Below are positions 19,357 through 26,753 of a stretch of DNA of 64,000 nucleotides, piece after piece. Each line of letters starts with the position of its first letter. The first letter of the stretch is position 1. Source of the stretch: Planctomycetota bacterium (GTDB lineage: Bacteria; Planctomycetota; Planctomycetia; Pirellulales; Pirellulaceae); NCBI GenBank assembly GCA_026692905.1, contig JAPLNL010000011.1, positions 1 through 64,000 on the forward strand, in the 5' to 3' direction. The notes beneath the pieces are model-generated. The model did no database searches. It saw nothing but the letters and a program-made list of their open reading frames with translations, and was not told the DNA's origin. The position numbers and the translations under genes were made by a program.

Positions 19357-21216
19357 ATGACACGAATCAAGTATGTCGTTGCAGCTCTTGCTCTATCCAT
19401 ACTCGCTTTCGAGGTGGTACGGCAGGCTGGAAAGGAACGTGTGCCTGTGGCGGTGAGCGAGCGAGTCCCAACCCCTCTATCTTCTCCGACGACCGAACAC
19501 TCCAAAGAGTCTTGGTTCACTGATGTTTCTGATGCAGTCCATTTGGATTTCGTCCAAGCGGTAGGGCCCTTCGGGACGCATTTCATGCCAGAGATCAACG
19601 GCTCTGGCGGCGCACTTTTTGATTGCGACCGGGATGGCGATCTCGATTTATTCCTCGTCAACCTTGGGAAATCCCCTAAAGCATCGCGTGATTTCCCACC
19701 GGACGTTAACCTTTCACACAGACTCTATCAACAACAGGCGAATGGCGTTTTTTTGGATGAGACGAAATCATTCGGTTTAAGCAAGACCAGCGGTAGCCTA
19801 GGCAAGACACAATTGGGAAACGGCTGTGCCATTGGCGACGTCAACAATGATGGCTTTCCTGATATCTACATCACCAACTACGGTCCAGATCAACTCTATA
19901 TGAATCAGGCAGGGACCCAATTTGTCGATGTGACAACTGCTTCAGGACTTGGTTGTGCCGATTGGGGAACAGCTGCGGCCTTTTTCGATTACGATCGTGA
20001 CGGTTGGCTCGATTTGATTGTCGTCAACTATTGCGCTGACCCTCGCTATGATCACTCCATCGCCTGTGGATTTACCAAAAGTACGGTCAGCTACTGCGGA
20101 CCTCAGAAATTTGAGACCACCATTGATCGCTTGTATAGAAATGAAGGAGCTGCATCGATTCAAGATGGAGTACCAAAGTTTACCGATGTGACCGATGCGT
20201 CAGGCTTTGGTGCAAAATCTACGTATGGGCTAGGCTTAGCCATCGGCGACTTTGATGGCAACAAGTGGCCGGATGTCTTTATCGCAAACGACATGGGAGA
20301 GAATCGTCTATGGATGAACCAAGGGAATGGTACTTTTCTTGAGGAAGCGATGGAACGTGGTGTCGCGTTGAACGGTGATGGCGTGAAGCAAGGGTGCATG
20401 GGAGTTGCCTGCGCCGACTTTGACCACGATTCTGATTTCGATCTCTTGGTGACGAATTTGGTGACCGAGGGAGCTACTCTCTATGAAAATGCGGTGAACG
20501 GGTTTTTCGTGGATAAGTCGCAGTCAGCGGAGCTCTTTAGGCTCACCAGGCGACACACGGGTTGGGGCGTGGCTTGGGTTGACCTCGATCTTGACGGTAC
20601 GCTCGATCTGCCGATGGTAAACGGCTTTGTGGTTCCGGATGGCTCCATGTTTCCTCCTCATGGCGAGGACACCTTTCAAAACAAAGTGGTCGAAGTAGCC
20701 AACGATGAGGGCTTTTTGAAAAGATACCATGACAAGAACCAGCTGTTGTTAGGTAACGCAAAAGGAACCTATTCGGACCAAAGCAACTTTGCCGGCGGAT
20801 TCACGCGTTCTGCAAATTCCACCCGCGGTCTCATCTTCGGCGACGTAGATCAAGATGGTGACATTGACTTAATCACAACGGCAATCGGTGATCGGGCCCG
20901 AATGTACCGCAATGAAGTTCCACGCCATGGACACTGGCTGAAAGTCGATTGTCGGTTGCCGGTCTCGGGACGGGATGCGATCGGTGCGATCGTACGCATC
21001 CGAACGGACAAGGGCTCGTGGACTTCTCAAATCGCACCATCGACGAGCTTTTTGTCGAGCAATGAACCCTGCATTCACTTCGGTCTCGGCAATGTCGAGC
21101 GGATCGAGCGGATCGAAGTGGATTGGCCAGATGGCACGTCCGAATTTTTTCCTGGCGTGCTTGTTGATCAGCGGGTGTCGCTGGTCCAAGGAACCAGTGC
21201 TTCCAACTCAAAGTAG
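19357..21216 (+). CDS. CRTAC1-family secreted protein (FG-GAP, ASPIC/UnbV)
   Basis: A 619-residue protein. A signal or anchor segment YVVAALALSILAFEVV is followed by FG-GAP loops (DCDRDGDLDLFLVNLG, DVNNDGFPDIYITNYG, DYDRDGWLDLIVVNY, DLDLDGTLDLPMVNGFV) and an ASPIC/UnbV end (GAIVRIRTDKGSWTSQI, CIHFGLGNVERIERI). ATG 19357 was chosen because earlier start codons would lie inside the terminator hairpin of the previous transcript. The next gene, Amt-like, starts 13 bases after the stop, which implies co-transcription. The domain plan closely matches the lipoprotein at 12612-14354. Confidence 0.9.
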   Translation: MTRIKYVVAALALSILAFEVVRQAGKERVPVAVSERVPTPLSSPTTEHSKESWFTDVSDAVHLDFVQAVGPFGTHFMPEINGSGGALFDCDRDGDLDLFLVNLGKSPKASRDFPPDVNLSHRLYQQQANGVFLDETKSFGLSKTSGSLGKTQLGNGCAIGDVNNDGFPDIYITNYGPDQLYMNQAGTQFVDVTTASGLGCADWGTAAAFFDYDRDGWLDLIVVNYCADPRYDHSIACGFTKSTVSYCGPQKFETTIDRLYRNEGAASIQDGVPKFTDVTDASGFGAKSTYGLGLAIGDFDGNKWPDVFIANDMGENRLWMNQGNGTFLEEAMERGVALNGDGVKQGCMGVACADFDHDSDFDLLVTNLVTEGATLYENAVNGFFVDKSQSAELFRLTRRHTGWGVAWVDLDLDGTLDLPMVNGFVVPDGSMFPPHGEDTFQNKVVEVANDEGFLKRYHDKNQLLLGNAKGTYSDQSNFAGGFTRSANSTRGLIFGDVDQDGDIDLITTAIGDRARMYRNEVPRHGHWLKVDCRLPVSGRDAIGAIVRIRTDKGSWTSQIAPSTSFLSSNEPCIHFGLGNVERIERIEVDWPDGTSEFFPGVLVDQRVSLVQGTSASNSK

Positions 21217-21229
21217 TAGACCAGCGATC

Positions 21230-22765
21230 ATGCGTACGTTCCAGCTTCACCTTTGGACCACTTGCATTCATTTCGGTTTCTTGAGTTTGTTACTGCTCAC
21301 GCATGCATCGACTCTTTTTGCTCAGGAACCCGTGCCCGCACCACCACCGTTATTACAAGAAGCGGCACCCCCTCCAATTACCGATCGCACAGAGGATCAG
21401 GTCGAAAGATTTCTTGCTAATGTTCCAACCTCAGATCCATATGGACCAGTGCCTGGGCTTCGCGTTTGGCGGTCCGAAGTTTTTCGGTCTGGCGACATTC
21501 TCACCGTGGTTGTAGCCATATGTGTTGCACTTTGTTTGATAGCGCCAGGTGTCTACGTGTTTTATTCTTCGTTGCAAAGTGCATCGTTGAATTTGGAGAG
21601 CCTCAGTAAAAGCGTCAGCCTGTTGTGCATTTTGGCGATGGCTTGGGTTTTGTTGTTTTATTCGCTCGCCTTTTCTCGAAATGCCCACACATATGGAGTT
21701 CTGGACAGGGAGGTCGATGTCATGGATCGCAAAATAGCGCCTGGCAACATCTACATTGGTGAGCTAACTCATTCAGCCTTTGGCGGCCTCGGTTCGATGT
21801 GGGCCGCGGGCAACGTGCAACATCCTTTGAGGCGCATTGGTGATCAAGTTCCACACATCTTGTTTATGACCTTTCAAATGATGATTTATTTGCAAGCCAT
21901 CGTGCCTCTTTGCATCGTTGCCAGCAAAGGGATTGGGGAATGGGCTGCGATTCCATTTTGGTTGCTTTGGAGTGTCGGCGTCTATGTGCCGCTTTGCTAT
22001 TGGACACAGGGTGGCGGATGGCTTGCGGAGTGTGTCGATGCGAGCAGCGCAATTCCGGTGCATTTAGCCATAGGGTTCACCGCTTTAGGGCTTTGGTGGA
22101 TCAAAACGCCATCAAATGCGCTGGTCGAAAAAGCTTCTCATCCGATAGGGTTAGTGACCGGATGGCTACTGTGGATTGCGGGGATGCTGGTGCTGGGGGG
22201 TTGTCGAACGCTAATGGACCCTGGCTGGACACCTGACTTACCCAATTTCTTTCTAGCTGGGTGCATGGGCCATTTGACATGGGCCGGTTTGCAATTCAAG
22301 GCGTCTGGCAACCGAGGTAGTTTGCTTTGGCTGTTTGGTCCGATAACGGGAATGGTGGCCATATCGTCTGGTAGTGCGAGCGTATCTCCCGAGTTCGCCA
22401 TCGTGATTGGTTTTTTGGGGTCCTTAGCAGCACGACTTACACTCCTCATCAAGAAGAACGAACCTGTAAGCCTGCTGTGGCTCGTGTTTGCGGTTCATGG
22501 CGTCAGTGCCTTAGCGGGACTGATTCTGACCGGCGTATTTGCAAGTGCGGAAGTAGCAGGGAACGATATTTCTGGCAAACCCATTGTTGGGTTGTTCAAT
22601 GGGAACGTCGAGTTGCTGCGGGTCCAATTGCTGACCGGTGCGGTTTCGGGGGTCGTAGCGTTCATTGGTGGTATTCTTATAATGCCCTTAGCTAGTTTTT
22701 TCGGGGCGATTTTGAAGCGATTCTTCAAGCATTCGATTGCGGGTGTCTCAAGTGATTCAATCTGA
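21230..22765 (+). CDS. Divergent ammonium-transporter (Amt)-like membrane protein
   Basis: A 511-residue protein with a signal peptide (about residues 1-30), a Pro-rich periplasmic stretch of about 60 residues, then about 11 hydrophobic segments. Two Amt hallmarks are visible. The first is GGGWLAECVDASSAIPVHL with H278; the second is WLVFAVHGVSALAGLILTG with H423. These fit the twin histidines of the AmtB pore, with similar spacing (145 residues). FQMMIYLQAIVPLCIV fits the FQMMFA segment. Elsewhere the sequence is far from standard AmtB, so ammonium transport is not certain; gas conduction or sensing are alternatives. It lies in an apparent operon between two CRTAC1 genes, and the downstream one overlaps its end. 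No glnK/PII gene is adjacent. Confidence 0.75.
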   Translation: MRTFQLHLWTTCIHFGFLSLLLLTHASTLFAQEPVPAPPPLLQEAAPPPITDRTEDQVERFLANVPTSDPYGPVPGLRVWRSEVFRSGDILTVVVAICVALCLIAPGVYVFYSSLQSASLNLESLSKSVSLLCILAMAWVLLFYSLAFSRNAHTYGVLDREVDVMDRKIAPGNIYIGELTHSAFGGLGSMWAAGNVQHPLRRIGDQVPHILFMTFQMMIYLQAIVPLCIVASKGIGEWAAIPFWLLWSVGVYVPLCYWTQGGGWLAECVDASSAIPVHLAIGFTALGLWWIKTPSNALVEKASHPIGLVTGWLLWIAGMLVLGGCRTLMDPGWTPDLPNFFLAGCMGHLTWAGLQFKASGNRGSLLWLFGPITGMVAISSGSASVSPEFAIVIGFLGSLAARLTLLIKKNEPVSLLWLVFAVHGVSALAGLILTGVFASAEVAGNDISGKPIVGLFNGNVELLRVQLLTGAVSGVVAFIGGILIMPLASFFGAILKRFFKHSIAGVSSDSI

Positions 22766-25031
22766 TCGGAAAAAGACAAGGCGTTACGGATGGTTAGGTG
22801 CAGCGATTTGTTTGGCGTTGGGAGGCTGCAACTCGAAACCATCCGACTCGGCATCTGGAACCATTTCGAAAGGAAACGACAGGAATCCACCGAAGAGCCT
22901 GACAGCGCCGGCTCCGCAGCCCAAAACAGAGCCCGTCCCTTTGGACGAATTTCAGCAAAGTCATGAACGCATGTTGGCAACGCTAAAGGCAGTCGATAAG
23001 CAATCGCAACTAGATCACCCTTTCCTCGGCGTACGGCCGCTCAAGATGGCTGAGCTCGCATTGAAGACCAGCGGACCAAGCGCCTCCGCATGGGACAAAA
23101 GTGTCATGCATGGCCTCTATGGCCAGCAGTTGTTGCGAGCAGGGAGGACCAAGGAAGCTCTCGTGCAGATGCAAACGTCCACCGACTTGGTCGATAGCCT
23201 GGGTGATTCCATCAAGCTCGATGTAAAGCAACAGATCTACTATCTTCTGGGGGTCGCTTATCTCCGTGACGCGGAAACCGTCAACTGCGTTCACTGCATC
23301 AATGGAGAGCGTTGCTTGTTCCCAGTTAGCGGAGAAGGTGTTCATGAGGACAAATCGAGCAGCATGGGCGCCATTCGGTACTTCGAAAAAGCCCTTGAGC
23401 TTGCCCCGGGGGATCTCAAGGCCCGCTGGCTGCTCAATGTGGCTTACATGACCATCGGCGAGCATCCGAGCAAAGTGCCGGAGCAATATCTCATTGATCC
23501 AACCAAGTTTTCAGGAGGGCAATCGCCTGTTGGAGAGTTTACCAACAAAGCAAAGGAACTGAATGTCAACATCAAGGGCTGCGCGGGCGGAGTCATTGTC
23601 GATGATTTTGACGGCGATCTGGATTTGGACGTTGTCTTCTCGACTTGGGAAACCAACGGTTCACTGCGTTATCTTGTGAACAATGGCGACAACACCTTTC
23701 GCGACGAAACAGAGCAAGCCAATTTGAGCGGGATCTTGGGCGGCCTTAACTTGGTCCAAGCGGATTACGATAACGATGGCGATATCGATATTCTCGTTCT
23801 GAGGGGAGCATGGCTAGAAAATCACGGCCGACATCCCAAGTCGCTGCTTCGCAATGATGGCAAGGGTCATTTTTTGGATGTCACCTACGCGGTTGGATTG
23901 GGCAACGAGATGTATCCCACTCAGACTGCTTCCTGGGCAGACTTCGATCATGACGGCGATTTGGATTTGTACGTCGGCCACGAGGGTTTCCCGAGCCAGT
24001 TGTTTCAAAACGATGGAGCAGGAAGATTCAAGGATATCGCACCTGCGGCTGGAGTTGTGAATGGTCTACCGACCAAAGGGGTGGCTTGGGGTGACTACGA
24101 CGGCGATAGCTGGCCCGATATTTACGTGTCCAACTTGGGTGGCCGAAACTCGCTCTATCGCAACCAGCGCGATGGAACCTTTGTCGATATGGCTACCGAG
24201 CTAAAAGTCGATGGCCCCTATTACAGTTTCCCAATTTGGTTTTGGGATGCGAACAACGATGGTTTGTTAGATTTGTACGTTTCAAGTTACAAGCCCGGAG
24301 TGGAACATGTCGTTCGGGACTACCTCGGTCAAGCGGACGAGAACGAACCGGATGCATTCTACTTCGGTACTCCCGATGGAAAATTCGAGGAACGCAGAGA
24401 GTCGTTGGGCTTTAGCCGTGTGACGCAACCCATGGGGATCAATGCTGGGGATATCGACAACGATGGTTTTCTCGACATGTACCTTGGAACTGGTTACGTG
24501 GACTACGAAGGATTGATTCCAAATCTTATGTTCCACAACCAGCAAGGGAAGAAATTGGTCGACATCACCTTTTCAGCTCGGGTCGGGCACTTGCAAAAAG
24601 GACATGGCGTTGCCTTCGCCGATTTCGATCATGATGGTGACGTTGATATCTTTGCGGTCATGGGCGGTTGGTTTTCAGGGGACGCATTTGCGAGGGCCGC
24701 ATTCGTCAATCCTGGTACGGACAATCACTGGCTTTACGTTCGTTTGGTTGGAACCGAATCAAACCGATTCGGTGTCGATTGCCGGGTCCGAGCAACACTG
24801 AAGAATAGCGACGAAACCAAACGAAACGTCTATCGTTGGATGGACTCTGGAGGAAGCTTCGGCGCCAATCCACTTCGTATTCATTTGGGACTGGGCAGCA
24901 ATGAAACGATCGAGGAATTGGAAGTGTTCTGGCCAAAGACCGGCAAGAGCCAAATCCTAAAAGACATCCCGGCAAATCAGTTTATTGAAATTACCGAAGG
25001 GAGCGATAGCTGGCGAACTCTGAAGTACTGA
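22752..25031 (+). CDS. TPR plus CRTAC1-family lipoprotein
   Basis: A lipoprotein of about 759 residues. The leader ends in LALGGC. Residues to about 250 hold TPR-like helices (HGLYGQQLLRAGRTKEALVQ, AIRYFEKALELAPGDLKARW) and a cysteine pair pattern CVHCINGERC. FG-GAP loops follow (DFDGDLDLDVVFS, DYDNDGDIDILVL, DFDHDGDLDLYVGHEG, DIDNDGFLDMYLGTGYV) and an ASPIC/UnbV end (RIHLGLGSNETIEELEVFWP). Start codons are all non-ATG: GTG 22752 is preferred, while GTG 22743 and TTG 22737 are alternatives. All overlap the Amt-like gene, so translation is probably coupled. Confidence 0.87.
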   Translation: MIQSDRKKTRRYGWLGAAICLALGGCNSKPSDSASGTISKGNDRNPPKSLTAPAPQPKTEPVPLDEFQQSHERMLATLKAVDKQSQLDHPFLGVRPLKMAELALKTSGPSASAWDKSVMHGLYGQQLLRAGRTKEALVQMQTSTDLVDSLGDSIKLDVKQQIYYLLGVAYLRDAETVNCVHCINGERCLFPVSGEGVHEDKSSSMGAIRYFEKALELAPGDLKARWLLNVAYMTIGEHPSKVPEQYLIDPTKFSGGQSPVGEFTNKAKELNVNIKGCAGGVIVDDFDGDLDLDVVFSTWETNGSLRYLVNNGDNTFRDETEQANLSGILGGLNLVQADYDNDGDIDILVLRGAWLENHGRHPKSLLRNDGKGHFLDVTYAVGLGNEMYPTQTASWADFDHDGDLDLYVGHEGFPSQLFQNDGAGRFKDIAPAAGVVNGLPTKGVAWGDYDGDSWPDIYVSNLGGRNSLYRNQRDGTFVDMATELKVDGPYYSFPIWFWDANNDGLLDLYVSSYKPGVEHVVRDYLGQADENEPDAFYFGTPDGKFEERRESLGFSRVTQPMGINAGDIDNDGFLDMYLGTGYVDYEGLIPNLMFHNQQGKKLVDITFSARVGHLQKGHGVAFADFDHDGDVDIFAVMGGWFSGDAFARAAFVNPGTDNHWLYVRLVGTESNRFGVDCRVRATLKNSDETKRNVYRWMDSGGSFGANPLRIHLGLGSNETIEELEVFWPKTGKSQILKDIPANQFIEITEGSDSWRTLKY

Positions 25032-25050
25032 CCTCCAACGACTAAAAATT

Positions 25051-25114
25051 AGGCAGAAAGATCGAACGCAGAAAAATAAATGCGGCTCATCTTTCTGCGT
25101 TCGATTTTTCTGCC
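25051..25114. repeat. Hairpin H1, upstream flank of the GxxExxY gene
   Basis: The left arm is AGGCAGAAAGATCGAACG-CAGAAA. The right arm is TTTCTGCGTTCGA-TTTTTCTGCC with one G:T wobble against it. It lies 24 bases before the nuclease start codon and belongs to the same family as the solitary copy at 11133-11196. Confidence 0.85.
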
Positions 25115-25138
25115 CCTAAATTCGGTATTGAATCAACC

Positions 25139-25954
25139 ATGCCCATTCAATGCAGCATTCCCATCATGACCATGACTCAGGATGAATTCAGCGCCCTGGA
25201 CTACAAGGTTATGCAACATGCGTTCGATAGCCAAAATTCAATCGGCAGTCTTGCCGATGAACGGGTTTATCAGGCAGACTTCGCAACACGGCTAATTCAT
25301 GCGGGTTTCCACGTTGCTCGAGAGGTCGAGATTTCTTTATCTCATAAATCATTTCAAAAGTCTCTCTACTTAGATCATGTCATTGATCGCAGAGCAGTAT
25401 ATGAACTAAAGGTAGTAAAGGCACTATCAGATGCCCACCGAGGCCAGCTCCTTACATACCTGAATCTTCTCAACTTGGAACGAGGGAAACTTATCAACTT
25501 CGCCTTTCAAAAGGTCGAAGCCGAGTTCGTCAATGCAGCAATACCTTTCGACGCAAGAAGATCGTTCGACGTGGATCGATCGTGTTATCTTGGTCCCGAA
25601 TTTTTCATTAACTTGATTGTAGAGCTAATTCGAGACTGGGGTACTTCTTTAAGTATCAACCTCTACCTTGAAGCCGTGACTGCCTTGCTTGGAGGATTGG
25701 GGAAAGTGGAAGTGATGCTTCCAACGAAACGTGCCGGAATTGAGCTTGCATCTCAACGATTTCTGCTCGCCTCGCCGGACGATGCATTTCAGATAACAGC
25801 GATCACCAAGACTAACTCAGGATACGCTTCCCACCTGCAACGATTGCTAAGCATAAGTCCTCTGAGGCAGCTTCATTGGGTGAACATCGCTCGCCATCAT
25901 GTGCAGTTCATTACGATTCGAAATGAGGCAGAAAGATCGAACGCAGAAAAATAA
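25139..25954 (+). CDS. GxxExxY-type protein, PD-(D/E)XK nuclease-like
   Basis: A 271-residue protein. About residues 20-130 match the GxxExxY family (TIGR04256/PF13366-like): GSLADERVYQ in place of GxxLLExxY, then LDHVIDRRAVYELKVVK (the D...ExK nuclease pattern), QLLTYLNLLNLERGKLINF. An extra domain of about 130 residues includes LIRDWGTSLSINLYLEAV. No function has been proven for GxxExxY proteins; the fold suggests DNA or RNA cleavage. The gene has hairpin H1 24 bases upstream, and its last eight codons are the left arm of hairpin H2, so the repeat and the coding sequence are physically merged. Partial copies of its 3' end follow at 26280-26420 and 26518-26658. Confidence 0.8.
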   Translation: MPIQCSIPIMTMTQDEFSALDYKVMQHAFDSQNSIGSLADERVYQADFATRLIHAGFHVAREVEISLSHKSFQKSLYLDHVIDRRAVYELKVVKALSDAHRGQLLTYLNLLNLERGKLINFAFQKVEAEFVNAAIPFDARRSFDVDRSCYLGPEFFINLIVELIRDWGTSLSINLYLEAVTALLGGLGKVEVMLPTKRAGIELASQRFLLASPDDAFQITAITKTNSGYASHLQRLLSISPLRQLHWVNIARHHVQFITIRNEAERSNAEK

Positions 25955-26722
25955 ATGCAACTCATCTTTCTGCGTTCGATTTTTTTGCCTAATCTGTTTT
26001 GGGATTGGCTAAACGTCGCTCGACATCAAGTTCAGTTCGTGACGATTCGAAATGAGGCAGAAAGATCGAACGCAGAAAAATAAATGCAACTCATCTTTCT
26101 GCGTTCGATTTTTTTGCCTAATCTGTTTTGGGATTGGCTAAACGTCGCTCGACATCAACTTCAGTTCGCTACGATACGAAATGAGGCAGAAAGATCGAAC
26201 GCAGAAAAATAAATGCAACTCATCTTTCTGCGTTCGATTTTTTTGCCTAATCTGTCTTGGAATTGGCTAAGGGCGGATATGTTTCAGATAACAGCGATCA
26301 CCAAGACTAACTCAGGATACGCTTCTCACCTGGAACGATTGCTAAGCATAAGTCCTCTGAGGCAGCTTCATTGGGTGAACATCGCTCGCCATCATGCGCA
26401 GTTCATTACGATTCGAAATGAGGCAGAAAGATCGAACGCAGAAAAATAAATGCAGACTCATCTTTCTGCGTTCGATTTTTCTGCCAAATCTGTCTTGGAA
26501 TCGGCTGAGGGACGATATGTTTCAGATAACAGCGATCACCAAGACTAACTCAGGATACGCTTCCCACCTGCAACGATTGCTAAGCATAAGTCCTTTAAGG
26601 CAGCTTCATTGGGTGAACATCGCTCGCCATCATGTGCAGTTCATTACGATTCGACATGAGGCAGAAAGATCGAACGCAGAAAAATAAATGCAACTCATCT
26701 TTCTGCGTTCGATTTTTTTGCC
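25926..26722. repeat. Hairpin array H2-H6 with copies of the nuclease gene's 3' end
   Basis: Five hairpins of about 64 bases lie at 25926-25990, 26055-26119, 26184-26248, 26421-26485 and 26659-26722. All start AGGCAGAAAGATCGAACG and end in TTCGATTTTT(T/C)TGCC. H2 to H3 and H3 to H4 are 129 bases apart. H4 to H5 (237) and H5 to H6 (238) are longer because each spacer contains a copy of about 140 bases of the nuclease gene's end (from TTTCAGATAACAGCG to CATTACGATTCGA). The short spacers keep only the last part of that copy (CGTCGCTCGACATCAA), so they look like deletion derivatives. Small open frames in the array are remnants, not genes. Confidence 0.9.
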
Positions 26723-26753
26723 AAATCTGTTTTGGGATTGGCTGAGGGACGAC

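Noticed and set aside
26213-26687. Two small frames with the same end as the nuclease
   Set aside because: They start in hairpin right arms and copy only the gene's 3' end; remnants of duplication and not separate genes.
25926-26722. Possible CRISPR array
   Set aside because: The units are 129 and 237-238 bases with 64-base hairpins and repeated rather than unique spacers, and no cas genes are present.
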